Of a stretch of 64,000 nucleotides of DNA, positions 41,957 to 53,791 are shown piece after piece. Positions within the stretch are counted from its first letter, which is position 1; every line of letters begins with the position of its first letter. Both the position numbers and the translations under genes were made by a program. Origin of the DNA: Paramacrobiotus metropolitanus (taxonomy: Eukaryota > Tardigrada > Eutardigrada > Parachela > Macrobiotidae). A model generated the notes under the pieces. It was not told the origin of the DNA, searched no databases, and saw only the letters and a program-made list of their open reading frames with translations. The stretch spans positions 1,674,001-1,738,000 of the forward strand of contig NW_026570221.1 in assembly GCF_019649055.1 (NCBI RefSeq). The letters run 5' to 3'.

Positions 41957-42902
41957 ATGGAACCTTCTCTAAAACGTCGCCGTTCAGAACCGAAGCTTGA
42001 AATGCCATCAGTCAACAAGACTAAATGCAGTGTTGCGACTCATCCTCGTTTAGCCTTCACAGAGAAAGGTCGTCCTGTGTATCGTCTGGGCAATAAAAAA
42101 TTTGTGCATGTCGATTATCAATGGAAAGAAACGCGAATTTTTATTGGTGAATGAATGGAAGGAAGGACCGGCCGGGCCACAGAAACAGACGTGGGCGAAA
42201 ACAATTAGCCTCAACAAGAGAGGATTCAGGCACTTGGTATCGTTATTACTGACGGGAAAAGCCGATCTGGATCATCACAATGGAAATTTGCCTCCTTTAT
42301 TCTTACTGGACCAAGGGGTGTACTTCCACTGGAGCCGTCCTAACGTGGCCAGCCTTCGCCGTTATCAGCAGTCTCAGGAAGGTGATTTAGTGCCCACGCG
42401 GAACGGGATTTCATTGAGCGAGAAGTGTTATGAAGCGCTGAAAGAACTCATACGAGATTTCACTCCCTTCAAACATATTGTCAGTGTGGACGAAATCGTT
42501 GAGGATCTGGATATTGACAAAAAAGGTCTTTGTCATGAGAAGTTGTGCGACGCTGTTACCGATGCTATGGTGAAACTAGTTCATGAACGTTGCCCTGATT
42601 TCCACGACGTGTTAACGGATACGGAATGGAAAGATGCTGTTTAACGTCTGCTGGATGCTCGTTTTGTGCATGGTATTTTGTTTGGTTTTAAAAAACTGAG
42701 CATTAAGCAAGCTTTAAGTTTGGATGTGGCAAAGTATTTGGATACACATGAAAATCAAGTCCGCATGCAGGTAAACTGCTTTCTAAACCTTTCAAACTTT
42801 ACAGAGCTTGGTTTTCACACATTGAAACGTTTTGTTGGCAGAAACTGGAATTGTGGTGTTTGTCATTTTTCTTTCGTTACGTGTGCCGTTTTTATACTGT
42901 AG
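41957..42902 (+). pseudogene. PC4-like tandem-module gene of P2
   Basis: Homologue of P1 13900-14720, starting at the ATG at 41957 with a basic tail. Module 1 is VYRLGNKKFVHV, ETRIFIGE, EWKEGPAGPQ and TWAKTISLNKRGFRHLVSLL. Module 2 is LFLLDQGVYFHWSR, LRRYQQSQEGDLVPTRNGISL and EKCYEALKELIRDF. The second module is particularly close to the PC4 strand-helix pattern (IREY..D..GEMKP.RKGISL...QW..LKE.I). A short tandem duplication near 42147-42160 shifts the frame and an in-frame TAA occurs at 42642-42644. This copy keeps the region deleted in P1 between the modules. Transcription would run toward the right TIR. Confidence 0.7.
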
Positions 42903-43370
42903 CTTGTGTCCGTTACAAAACATTTTGATTTTAAATGGAGTTGTCTTTGACAACACGTATCAGTTAAGGCTGGTAAATCAAAACCAAATAAAGCTTTAAG
43001 AAAATCAATTATATATCCACACAAACAGAGCGAAATCTGACGCTACACAGCACTGCTGAGTGAAACAAAAGTAAACCAAATCTAATATTTACCCATTTCC
43101 ACTTACCAGTTATCGTCGGAGTTTGATCCGTTGCCAATCCTGGTTAATCCGCAACCGCAAAATTGGCAACCGCAAAATACAGAGGCATCATTTCACATTC
43201 GGTAATCAAATGAGTAATAGTTGTAATGGTCTAATTAAGACCGTATAGTAAACAAAAATTTAAAACACTATTCGTCCGCATCATTCAGGGTGAATGCAGA
43301 CATGTGTGTCATTACAAACTAGATTTTTATAAACGAATGCACATCTGTGAATATGCGACTGGTACTTGGT
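42903..43370. other. P2 right non-coding segment
   Basis: AT-rich spacer between the PC4-like gene and the right TIR. It contains AATAAAG near 42987 on plus, a possible polyadenylation signal. Confidence 0.4.
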
Positions 43371-43636
43371 ACCCGGTACGCGTTGCCATGGTAACGGTAC
43401 CTGTACCATGGTGCATGGCACTTTCAACCAGAGCAAACTCTGTTGCGCAGATAGTATACAAACAAATTTCAATTGTGCAAATACATATGCGTGCAAATAC
43501 GTAAGCATATGCGCATATACTTGTGCGCAACAGTGCAAATTCACATGTGTGAAAATGCACATTTACACCTGCGCATCCGTGCAAATGCAAATGCACGGAT
43601 GCGCAAAGTACGGGTTAGTCAACCACATGTACTACT
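43371..43636. repeat. P2 right terminal inverted repeat
   Basis: Inverted copy of 36264-36549, ending GGTTAGTCAACCACATGTACTACT before the CTGGAC duplicate. Confidence 0.85.
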
Positions 43637-43642
43637 CTGGAC

Positions 43643-44400
43643 GATACCATGGCTCTGCACTTCTTGAAACTTAACGTGCACGAGCCCGAACTGCGCCGCG
43701 CTCTGGACATTGGACTGCCAAAAACCCCGACAGAATTTCGGGACCACATTCGGCAGTTTACGTCAGGAAAAACCCAGTACGACGGGAAGGCTTGCCAAGA
43801 ATACTCGGTAGTTCGAGCGGCCATACTAACGCCACCCGCCCAAGTCGTACCTTGTCAGCCAACACCGCCAACATACTACCCCCCGCAGATGCTTCCACCA
43901 CTTCAACCTCAATTGGACGCAACATACGCTGCCATCGCGGCTATGAATTTGAATGACCCACAACGTGGGTCCACCCCACCTAACGGTGGTAGCGGCTATG
44001 GCCAGGCCCAAAATCAGGGCAATCCTGGCTATGGTCAAGGGTTTGGCGGTGGAAGCCAAAACGCCAGCTTCAGCGGAAAGCGAGGCGGCGGAAACAACAG
44101 CCCAGACGTAATAGCCAGGGCCAAGGAGGCAACGGAGGCCAAACCGGGCAACGCCAAGCACCAAACTCCGCAGAGGCAGGAAAGGCAGAGGACATGTACA
44201 TCGACTGAATCGAGTGCATGTTTGAGAGGTGGACCAAGGACAAAACCATAACCTGTAACTTTTGTCTTTGGAAAAACCACAAGACTGACGGATGCGGTTA
44301 TGCCAACAGGAACCAACAGGACAATCCTAACCGGAACTGGTACCTGAACTGGCACGAACGGTACATGAAGGATCCCCGACAGGGGCACTAAATCCCAACC
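43643..44400 (+). pseudogene. Gypsy-B gag, part downstream of P2 (capsid end, nucleocapsid)
   Basis: The capsid frame broken at 36257 resumes here: MALHFLKLNVHEPELRRALDIGLPKTPTEFRDHIRQFTSGK. A glycine/asparagine/glutamine-rich region follows (43980-44150). In another frame there is a CX2CX4HX4C zinc knuckle (CNFCLWKNHKTDGC, near 44250), which binds RNA in Gypsy nucleocapsids. Frame changes show decay. Confidence 0.75.
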
Positions 44401-45313
44401 GTATCGGTCTAGTGCCACCCAAACAAGCCCGACCACAATGTGGTAACGGGGGGAATGGCAACCGTAGGCAGTCCACCGCCTCAGGAAGTGGGTATGGTGG
44501 CAGAAATCGTCAAAGCGGCGCAAAACGATATGGCGGACCACGGGGATTTCAAACACCCGCTACCGAACGGACCGCCTTACCGCCGCTGACCGACCAGCAG
44601 TTGCAGCCCACCAACAATAGTGGCGGCGGCTCTAACCGGGCCAGCCTAACTGCGGGAAACGCCTAAGGTCAAGGAGTAACGGCAACTCACCTGACCTATT
44701 ACCGGAACCCAGACCGCCGGATCTAACTAACCCCTTTGTTAAGCTAACCCCAACTGCTAGAAGTGCAGTGGATCCGGAACCGGCCGCCCAACGGCCCGCC
44801 GGCGGATCCAAGTTTAGCGCCCAACCGGCGACTCAGCCACATGGTCCTAAAAGTGCGGTCGCGCCTGGACAGTTTGGCTCTAGAAGTCAGACCAAACAGA
44901 CAGTCGTCCGATCGGCGACCAAGTCGTTTTTCGGAGCCCCGGACAGCTCTGAGGCCAACCGATCACGTGGAAAAGCGAGACGTCGCACCACGAATATGAC
45001 GTACGCCAGATCGGCGTCCAAATCATCCTCTGATAGCGCAGCGGATGGATGGTCCGTAGGAAGTACGGACAGCGAGGTGGCACCACCAGAAGAGTGGACA
45101 GCCGAACCTCTTGAGGCGTCAAGTCCCCGCACCTGCTGGTCCCAGACCGGTGGACGACCCTTCGGATCCGCACCAACGGTGCGGACCATCAACAGCTCAC
45201 GGACCTTCATAAACCCAAAGTATGCGTTTTTGACCTTAAGGGAATCGGAAGCGCTACCGCCCGCCCAACAGAAGGCCTTGCTAATCTAGGACGCTTCTAA
45301 CGATCCAGGGCCG
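44401..45313 (+). pseudogene. Gypsy-B gag-pol linker remnant
   Basis: Open frames at 44412-44666 (RGG/NG-rich) and 44768-45289 (Ser/Arg/Pro-rich) follow the nucleocapsid in the sense direction. They have no recognisable domain and probably are low-complexity parts of the polyprotein. Confidence 0.4.
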
Positions 45314-46042
45314 GTGTCGCTAATCCCCATTATACCGGTGATGCGGAAAGGGACAGTCGGTCTCCACGAGAATCGTAAATTGAAGACCTTCAGAGCATGG
45401 ACGCACTCAGTCCAAATTGGACCAGTCCACACGCTCGCTATGCAGGACACGGGAGCAGAAACTTCAGAAAGCCAGCAGTTCTGCACGGCCAACGGCATCA
45501 AAACCGAGCCATTCGGACGGAACACCAAAATCCTTGGTGTCGGCGGACAAACAGCCTTTGTGGTCTTTCATTGCTGCACCGTACCGGTGACCCTGCAGTG
45601 ATACAGAAGCCACCACACGTTCTACGTCCAACCGACGACAATGGACGTGCAAGTTCTACTTCGGTGTGACTACCTCCACTCCATGTTTACCTTCATTCTC
45701 AAGCCAAACGAAGAAATCGTTTGGGACGCAGTAAAGTCAATCACGATACCAGAGGTACCGGGACCCGACAGTGAAGTAATGATAAATCGGACTGATCACC
45801 CGACCACACAAGCTTCTACCTGTTCAGAATGCCTGGACACCATTGAAAGCCTCGCTTGGGAACTGCGCGTCCACAACGCAATCGAACGGTACATGAACCA
45901 ATTCCGCGCCGGCATACTTAAGCTAAATCACGGGATAGTAAAAACTATCCCGATACCAGAGGCACGGGCCAACGGCCGGTGCCTGACAGAGAACTTAAGA
46001 AAAATCTGGTCCAACGTTACAAGACATAGTTTACGGGGATGA
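45314..46042 (+). pseudogene. Gypsy-B retropepsin
   Basis: Aspartic protease that cleaves the polyprotein. The active-site string is TLAMQDTGAETS, with the DTGA motif intact, followed by a flap-like region and, after an in-frame stop at 45600, VQVLLRCDYLHSMFTFIL, which matches the family's C-terminal ILG.D.L strand loosely. Frame continuity is lost at that stop. Confidence 0.6.
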
Positions 46043-47720
46043 GAAATTTCCTCCAATGCCGCGCTGACCGACTCCTTGCCCTAGAAAAGGGCTGTCTTGA
46101 AGAAAAAGGCGTGCCACTAACGTGGGCGCAGACAGCCGCAGAATACGGACCATTTGCCCAAGAAATGGACAAACGTTTAGAAGAGGGACCGTTATGAGAG
46201 GACGAGCGTCTTGCCCTGTGGTGGGAATACAAAGAGTACCACATGGTAATGCCGAAGGCACTCCAACGGATGTGCCCGGATCTCTTTGACGACATTATAA
46301 AACTTCGGAAGAAGTTGGCCCAACACTCTGGCGTGACCGCCAGCATATGGCCAAAATACGATTTGTCCTTGACCAACGTCAGGACCATACCGGAACTACT
46401 GCCTGAAGCAGCACCGCACATAGCGACAAGACGGTCCATACCCAGAACAGGGACAACATGGGAGGGACACCAGCCAAACGCAGGACCCTTCAACGGAGGA
46501 AGTCCAACTGACTTGTCCTCTGTGTGAAGGCCGACCAGCCTTGCCACTTCCTAACAGGGACCGCCTGACCACTTTGACCGAACCGGACGAACCTGAGAAG
46601 CAGGAAATCGACACCGGGACGCCAGGGAACCGAGAAGCGGATCTCATGACCGAACCGGCACCAACGGTGACCGGTGGCGCGCCAACCTCTACCGAGGCCA
46701 AAGGCGAGCCAACGCAAGAGCAGGATGACAAAATCGAGTCTACCGACTCGGACGTCCAAAGCTCAAGCGACTCACCAGACACTGACTCTGACAACTAATC
46801 ATCGGAAGAGTCCAATGATGGCGAAGACTATCTTACAATACTCCAACTTCGGGCCGAAGCATCTACCATCCGCCAGAACAGACTGCAACGGCAGATGGAG
46901 GGCCTAAGGGAAGAAAAAAAAATGTCTTCGTCCATAAGCGGCACACCATACCAGCCTACTCAACCTGCTGGGTTAAAGTCCGCACCTACAGAACCATGGA
47001 CTCAAAGCGTCCAATTCACTTTAACTAGCTAAGACGACCAGACCGCCAGCTCTTACCGATCGAGGCGGAGGTAGAAACCCGTCAGGACGAGTACACGTGG
47101 ATCCAGGTTCAGAGCAAGTCTCTACGAGACCAAGTCCTCCGTAAAGGTGCAAGAATTGGCCATATGGCCAAATGAGCTACAGCGATATATATGAGCCAGA
47201 CATCAGAGAGGACGGCGCGGATTGGTCCATACCAAACGCCAGCGCCTTACCATTGCCAAGAGAGGCGGGCCACACTCCGTTGGAGACAACGTACCATAAC
47301 TCACTACGCCAAGGTCCGGGCAACCGTAAAAGTGGAACTCCCACCGGAATCCATCACCCCGGTCCAGGTCAGCATCGACTTTGCCGTTGACCCAAAGCAG
47401 AAACTTATGCATCTTGGAAGCCAGGATACCAAACGAAGTCTGGCCATGCTCGACGGACTAGTCCAGCACAACAGCAACAGTTTTACCATAGTAGTCTCAA
47501 ACTATTCTAAAGAGCCCCAGATCCTCCAAAAATGAGTGGACATGGGCCGAGCAGAGCCATATGAAGAGGCCACGGACGAAGAAATCGCCCAAATCAATTC
47601 TCTCCAAACCGGAGAGGAAGACCCTGAAGTGGAACGCGAAATCCGCGCCCACATTGCCAACACACATTCTGGCGACCACCTAACCGAAGAGCAAACCGCT
47701 CTACTCCGACAGGACTAATG
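46043..47720 (+). pseudogene. Gypsy-B protease-RT linker
   Basis: Broken frames in the sense direction, with short charged segments but no recognised domain. The next identifiable region is the start of the RT. Confidence 0.4.
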
Positions 47721-48920
47721 GAAACTCAGGGCCATTTTCCCCACGTCCAAAAAGCCTTACGGCGACGTTAAGGGAATGACCCACGTCATAGAAGTTGGCG
47801 ACGCTGCACCAATTAAGATGAACCCAACCAGAACGAGTTACAAGGGACGAGAATTCATTAACAAGCATGTCCAAGAAATGCTAAACCAAGGCGTGATTGA
47901 ACCGTCCATGGCAGCGTGAAGTTTCCCAGTGGTCCTCGCATTGAACAAAAGCGGCGACGGAACCATGGGCACCCGGTTATGCATCAACAACATTAAGCTG
48001 AACTCGGTGACCAGGAATAACAACTATCCACTGCCCAATCCGGACGAATTTCTGGATCAGTGTGCAGGTAACGCCTATTACGGCAAGGTAGATTGTCAGT
48101 CCGGATTCTGGCAGATCCCAATGGACCCAGTGTCTATGGACTACACTACCTTCGTTACACCAGAAGGGATGTACCGGTTCAAACGAATGCCGTTTGGCGT
48201 CTGCAACGGGCCAGCAACTGTCCAAATGACAATGGATAAGATCATTGCACCGGCCCGCAAGAAAGGCGGTGTCTTCGCAAACATCGACGACGTGATATTC
48301 TTCGGCAAGACCTTCGATCAATTCAGGCAGGCGTTCAGAAATACGCTCATTTGCCTGCGAGATGCCGGATTCACGATAAAACCGTCGAAGTGCGAATTTG
48401 GAATGGAAAAACTCCAATTCCTTAGACACACCCTCAGCAAGGACAGTGTCATACTGACCCAGAGAAGGTTGCGGCCATCGCCGAGAAACAGCCGCCCAGG
48501 ACAGAGCGTCAACTCCGCTCGTTTCTTGGACTTGCTAACTACTACCGGAAGTGCGCCCAGAATACTTCGAAAATGTATGAACCTATGCGGAAGGAAAGTT
48601 CGGTCAAGAACGACTGGACCGACGTTCACACCGCTGAGTTCAACGAAATCAAGAAGACCCTAACGGAAGCCCCAATCTTGGCAAAATTCGACCCGACCAA
48701 ACAGACCACCTTCGAATGTGATTCAAGTGGCGCAGGTATCGGAGCCATTCTCATCCAAGGCTCGAGGCCAATCGCCTACGCGAGTCGTGCCCTACATGGA
48801 GCTGAGAAGAACTACGGCGTGACCGAATGGGAATGCTTAGCCGTAGTATGGGCCGTCCAAAAATTTAAGCACTACATTGACACGGACCTTTCACAGCACG
48901 GACGGACCACAGAGCCCTAA
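47721..48920 (+). pseudogene. Gypsy-B reverse transcriptase and RNase H
   Basis: RT starts at AIFPTSKKPYGDVKG and runs through YKGREFINKHVQEMLNQGVIE (an in-frame stop at 47918 follows), FPVVLALNKSGDG, FWQIPMDPVSMDYTTF and MYRFKRMPFGVCNGPATVQ. The catalytic box reads FANIDDVIFF, where the usual YxDD tyrosine is asparagine, a likely inactivating change. After further frame shifts the RNase H reads TTFECDSSGAGIGAILIQGSRPIAYASRALHGAEKNYGVTEWECLAVVWAVQKFKHYI. The region closely parallels Gypsy-A, including the FPTSK.PYG.V.G start. Confidence 0.85.
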
Positions 48921-50626
48921 CCAATCTGCTCAGATGCGAGTCCAACCGACCCGGCATCAACCGTCGTCTTACTTGATGGGCCCTCGCCTTACAGGGACGG
49001 GACATCACTATTGAGTGCAAGCCAGGCACCTTCTGTGACAACGCTGACGCATTGTCCAGATGGCCACTCGAACGGGACGACGACAAAGGTCCACATGAAG
49101 AGTTGGACCAAGTCCCTAACTTCGAGGATTACAAAGAAGAAATCCCAGCACGCATCATAAAGGTGCGCAGGCTGCAAGTTACCGATGAGGATCCCACAGA
49201 CGACTGGAAAACACTTCTCCTTCCTGATTGTAACGCAATCAGCGATTGGAATGAATTTAGCACCGCGGACATACGGGTCATTCATGTACCGGCGCCTAAA
49301 CCAGACGAACCAGATCCCGTAGTTCCCCCATGTCCAGAAAAAGTTACGGACCGCACCGCGCAAGAACTGCGACGGATGCAACACTGTGATCCAACCTTGG
49401 CTAAGAAAATCCATGAGTTGGAACACCAGACCGAAATAGACAAACGGTCCAAACTACCTGAACGTTATCAGATGGATAAAGGTGTGCTCTACCGACTCAC
49501 TGAAATCAATGCGAAGCTCGAAAGGAGACTCGTCATCCCACTTTTCATGCAAAAAAACATTATCCAGTCCCTCAATGACGGAAAAACAGGGAATCATTTT
49601 GGATATCGCAAGGCCATTGAAGCCGCCAAGCTCAGGTATCACTAGGACTGTATGAGCAGCGATATACACGACTACATCGACCGATGCCAGACGTGCATCT
49701 TCGGCAAAGTACCGCGGCGAGCTACCTACGGTAAGCTGCAGCCGACCGACGCTGTCGCACCATGGTACCGCGTCTTCGCCGATTTCGAAGGACCATTACC
49801 GGTGACCGAGACCAAGAAATACCGGTATATTGCCGTAGTGGTCGACCAGATGACGAAGTTCACCATAGCTAGGCCGACGAAAACAAATTCGGCCAAGGAA
49901 TTTGAAAAGTTCTTCGTCGAAGAGGTCGTCCTTAAATACGGCATGCCACGTACAATGCACTCTGACCGGGGTACGCATTTCACGGCAAAGTCCTTCGCCA
50001 AAGTGGCGAAAGTCTTCGGCATCCAACAAACCTTTGGATCAGCCTATCACCCCGAGGGCCAAGGCCAAGTCGAACGCAAATGCAAACGATCTGGGACGGA
50101 ATTCGAAACTTTGCGGGAGCCGGCGACGACGTTGTTGGCACCGGGACCTACCGTACGTATTTCAGGCATGAACCGTGCCGCGCACGCGACCACTGGATTC
50201 TCACCGTACCACATGTAATACGGACGGGAGATGAAGATACCGCAAGACGCCCTGGCTGGGACCAACGCCCCAGAAAGTTTTACGACAAACGAACGTTATG
50301 TTTAGAGGATGCAGCAGCGCCTGAACCAGACGCATGTAATTGCGAAAACACGCAGTGAAGAAGGATTCCTACGGGAAGCGGCCATCTACAATAAAAAGAA
50401 GGCCCAGGCAGAGTTCATGAAACGGGACTTGGTTACTTTGAAGAATATGGTGGATGACCCGAGCAATCCAAACAAGTACGAGGGCATCTACATCATACTC
50501 GGTATTCCCAAGCCAAACACATATTGGATCCGAGAGCGGGACACCGGTGAAGAAATTACCGTATGTGTCGATCGCCTTAAGCCGTACCCTAACCCGGACG
50601 GCCCAAGTCGTCGAATCACCCGTTAA
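48921..50626 (+). pseudogene. Gypsy-B integrase
   Basis: After the RNase H, the H2C2 region reads NHFGYRKAIEAAKLRYH, then a stop at 49643, then DYIDRCQTCIFGKVPRRATYGKL. The rve core has all three catalytic residues in context: RVFADFEGPLPVTETKKYRY (D), HSDRGTHFTAKSFAKV (D) and SAYHPEGQGQVERK (E). A frame change near 50090 separates the C-terminal part, which ends with a GPY/F-like region (VTLKNMVDDPSNPNKYEGIYIIL) and RDTGEEITVCVDRLKPYP. The core is fairly well preserved compared with Gypsy-A. Confidence 0.85.
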
Positions 50627-51288
50627 ACTAAAAAGAAGGGCGGCGACGCCGAACCTGAACCCATAAAGTCGGGAAGGTGCAACGATCCGAAAAAGACAGG
50701 CGGGACAGACCGGTAGCACCCCTACAACCTGACACTAAACTGCAGAAGCTGCTAAAGAAGCAAAAGTCCGGACAGGGCCTTTCAAAAAAACTTGTGGAAA
50801 AGCAGCAAAAGACTGCGGATTCCTGGCCAATGTCGGCCTGAACCAGAATCGGAAGACCCGGCCCCAAAGCGTGGCCGTGGCCGGCCTCGCAAGAACAAAC
50901 CGGACTTCGAGACACCAGCCTTAACCAAACTCCAAAACCAGCCATTAGCCGTCAGTGATCCAGAGTCAATATCTGCGGAACCCGAAAAAGCAACGGCCGC
51001 ACCTGACAAGTCCAAGGCCGAAGAGCCAAAGCAAGCCCCGGCAACTAAGGAAAGTCCAAAAGACTAAAATCGCCCAAAAAGCCTAAGGCCACACTTACGG
51101 CCCAGCAGGTCCTAGAAGAGGACAAAGTTGCTGAGGATGAGGCAGACAAAGACTTACTCACCCGTATAACTGCGGGTCGAGAAAAATCTGAGAAACGCTT
51201 AACGAGCAAAAAGCAGAAGCCCAATACGCTCGAACCGGGCGTATTGGACAAGACGGTTGATAAGGCTGGACAGAATGACGTAAAATAA
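50627..51288 (+). pseudogene. Gypsy-B integrase C-terminal tail
   Basis: Lysine/proline-rich broken frames (for example RGRGRPRKNKPDFETPALTK near 50870, an AT-hook-like GRGRPRKN string) ending with VLDKTVDKAGQNDVK before a stop at 51286-51288. It may be a DNA-binding tail of the integrase. Confidence 0.4.
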
Positions 51289-51400
51289 ACTTAGAATTAG
51301 TCTAACTTAAAAAGACATAGAATTAGTCCCCCACGATCGTCATCGTGATCTGCTACCTTAACTAACTAACCTTAATTAACTTTAACTTTAATTGTCTTAA

Positions 51401-53575
51401 AAAGACACTGATGAATCACAGTGGCCAGCCCCAGACGATGTGCGCGAGCGTCTTCCGGACGAACAGCCGGACGACCCGGTCGATACGATAATCCGTACCG
51501 TCCGAGTACACGTCGAAGTCGTAAGGAGCATTGAAAACGCCAGGAAAAACGGCGTGGACATCTACCAGTCCCTGGTCCGAGACCTGTCCAATAACATCCA
51601 AGTCGGAGGCGAAACCGGAAAATGGTTGACGCATCAACTCATGATGCAGATCGTCGCCTGGACTTTGGATTTCGGATTAGCAGTAGCCGTTCACCGACAA
51701 TGGGGACGGATGGCCGAACTGCTCCCACCGGACCTTATCAAAGCACTTAAAAGTGCAGCCGCCAGGAACGCGGATGATACACCGACTAGGATCGCACGAT
51801 GTATCGGATATACCCGGAATCCCCGTGGATCGACTTTGGTCCAGATTGCCCGTGTATATAACGTAATGTACATGGACAAGAAGGGCAACATTGACGAGAT
51901 TATCGACCATATAGCAGGTCGAATCGAATCCTTGGTCGCGGAACACACCCTTCAGACGACCAATGCGGAACGAGACGTACCGGTACGGTACACCGTGCCC
52001 AATTTCATACCGGAACAACATCGGCGTGAGTTTAATCTCCGGATGTCTTACGTCAACACGGACAAGCCTCCGGCGGGCATGGAACCTATTGAGGAGTACA
52101 GCGACTCCAACGAACAACCGTCGGAGGATGCAGCCGCCTTGCTGCATATAGCTCGTACGGCTGGACAGTCGTCACAAAGACGAGTCCAAGTCTTACCCCG
52201 ACCTCGAGCACCCCACGAACCGACAACATATGTCGGCACGGCAGCAGCTCCAGGGGGACGAGCAAGTACGGCAAAACCGACCAGGAGCGCGAAAGGACGG
52301 TTCATTCCGAGGGACGTACAGTCACTCCCGCCGTCCTCGCCTATGGAAATTTCACCGGAGCCGGAAGACTTAACTCAACAGAAAGGAAAGTCGAAGTCGG
52401 CCAAGACGAAGTCGACTAAGCCGGCCAAGAAAAAGGAACCGAAGTCATCGGAACCGATCTCGTCATCCGAGGAAGAAACCGAAGACGATGATGACGATGA
52501 CGACCACGAGTTCCAAACACCTGGAAACGGATCGCCGAAAGACGATGACGATGACGACGACGAAAATGGTAAACCACCACCACCGTCGAACCCGGCACCC
52601 CAACAGCAGGGCGAACCGGAGATACCGGATAGACAACCGGAAGAAAAGGACAGCAGCGACAAAGCTGAAGAGTCCAAAGGAAATGAAGACGATGGTGGAG
52701 TGTATATCCCTCGTCAGTACGGTAAACGGATACCGGTAACCCCTGACACTGACGAGCGGCCACTTCTCTCCGAATGGAACGAAGACACCATGGAAGTGTT
52801 GCCGGACGACATCCCTCCGTTGACCAACGTTCGGGTCAAGTACACCGGCATCAAATCGGCTTCAAAACCGAAGCCGAGTGTATCAGAATATGACGCGGGA
52901 TGGATGTACACATTCGCCGCCCTGAAGGCCTTGGCTACACGAGGACCGAAATTCGCCACACCAAGAATCGCCTTCAAACTCCTCCAACATTGGAAGGTAG
53001 ACGAGACGGGCGACTGGCGACAACTCAGCCAGAATAACGTACGACATTACTGCGACCTGGGATACCATGCCGGGAAGATAATACGTACGTACACCAGCAC
53101 AAAGCGGATGTACTACGAGTTCCCACCGGCTAAAAAGGACCCGGCCCCTTCAACATATGAAGGATGGACACACGCTATCGAAGCGTGTATGGAAATGTCC
53201 TGGCATCCCGATGGACTTACCCGTGGAGAAATACTCCACCAACTTATAGCACGGTTTGAGTTTGAGTGGACAGCAGCAGAACCGCAGTTGGTCGATCCCA
53301 AATATAAGCCTAAACCCGACGTAATTGCCGGACGCAAGAAGTATTCCCTGGAAGACGGACTGGAATTCGTCTTATCGAAGGCACTCTACCAACAAAGATT
53401 TGCCACGAACACCGATAAAGTCCAGGGCGGCCAACGGTTCATCGCCTTAAATCCATCAACTCACCGGCACGGACACTTACCGAAGGAACGATCCACCTCG
53501 GCACAATCAACCGAGCTGACCGACTCGCACCAAGCAAGTCGGCCGGAGTCGATAGAAGCACCGACACGGGAATGA
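51401..53575 (+). CDS. Large intact open frame of unknown function (ORF-X)
   Basis: About 725 codons open from 51401, with no ATG in frame until roughly residue 80, so it probably begins as a spliced exon; AATCACAG just before TGGCC (51422) is a possible acceptor. The N-terminal ~200 residues look helical (VDTIIRTVRVHVEVVRSIENARKNG, LMMQIVAWTLDFGLAVAVHRQW). Then come a proline/serine-rich part, KR-rich patches (KSKSAKTKSTKPAKKKEPK) and two aspartate runs of seven. A second globular part follows (FAALKALATRGPKFATPRIAFKLLQHW, RHYCDLGYHAGKII). No signal peptide or membrane segment is seen, so it is not an obvious envelope. It is co-oriented with Gypsy-B 110 bp upstream but lacks that element's decay. 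Confidence 0.55.
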   Translation, partial: KDTDESQWPAPDDVRERLPDEQPDDPVDTIIRTVRVHVEVVRSIENARKNGVDIYQSLVRDLSNNIQVGGETGKWLTHQLMMQIVAWTLDFGLAVAVHRQWGRMAELLPPDLIKALKSAAARNADDTPTRIARCIGYTRNPRGSTLVQIARVYNVMYMDKKGNIDEIIDHIAGRIESLVAEHTLQTTNAERDVPVRYTVPNFIPEQHRREFNLRMSYVNTDKPPAGMEPIEEYSDSNEQPSEDAAALLHIARTAGQSSQRRVQVLPRPRAPHEPTTYVGTAAAPGGRASTAKPTRSAKGRFIPRDVQSLPPSSPMEISPEPEDLTQQKGKSKSAKTKSTKPAKKKEPKSSEPISSSEEETEDDDDDDDHEFQTPGNGSPKDDDDDDDENGKPPPPSNPAPQQQGEPEIPDRQPEEKDSSDKAEESKGNEDDGGVYIPRQYGKRIPVTPDTDERPLLSEWNEDTMEVLPDDIPPLTNVRVKYTGIKSASKPKPSVSEYDAGWMYTFAALKALATRGPKFATPRIAFKLLQHWKVDETGDWRQLSQNNVRHYCDLGYHAGKIIRTYTSTKRMYYEFPPAKKDPAPSTYEGWTHAIEACMEMSWHPDGLTRGEILHQLIARFEFEWTAAEPQLVDPKYKPKPDVIAGRKKYSLEDGLEFVLSKALYQQRFATNTDKVQGGQRFIALNPSTHRHGHLPKERSTSAQSTELTDSHQASRPESIEAPTRE

Positions 53576-53791
53576 GGGAACGCAGAACGCGTCGGAGGAG
53601 AGGCATAACCGACCTTCCTCCAGTGACACCACATAAGCGTCACCGACCAACAGAAGTCGACTTACCTCATTAGACGACCACAAAGGCGTCTTGGACCAGT
53701 TTGAGAACCGACTTGGCCCGACCGTAGTAACTATAGGGTGTAAATTATAGGATGCAACCAAGAAACGGTTTGCTTACTTTTGTTTTGACAG
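53576..53791 (+). other. Spacer with likely 3' splice site before ORF-Y
   Basis: Contains two hairpin repeats (53643-53662 and 53674-53691). It ends with TGCTTACTTTTGTTTTGACAG at 53771-53791, a strong pyrimidine-rich tract plus CAG, suggesting an intron end. Confidence 0.5.

Larger units (their letters stand above)
36264..43636. mobile_element. Polinton P2 (7.4 kb, reduced) with perfect 6-bp TSD
   Basis: Ends read AGTAGTACATGTGGTTGACTAACC at the left and its near-complement ending CATGTACTACT at the right, bordered by CTGGAC on both sides (36258-36263 and 43637-43642). TIRs are about 266-286 bp. Genes: pPolB on plus, TBP-like and RNase H-like on minus, PC4-like on plus. This is the same block as the right half of P1, in reverse orientation. 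Integrase, ATPase, penton, major capsid, pVI-like and protease genes are absent. Only the first seven terminal bases match P1, so the two are different families. Lesions in pPolB, TBP-like and PC4-like genes show it is inactive. Confidence 0.93.
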
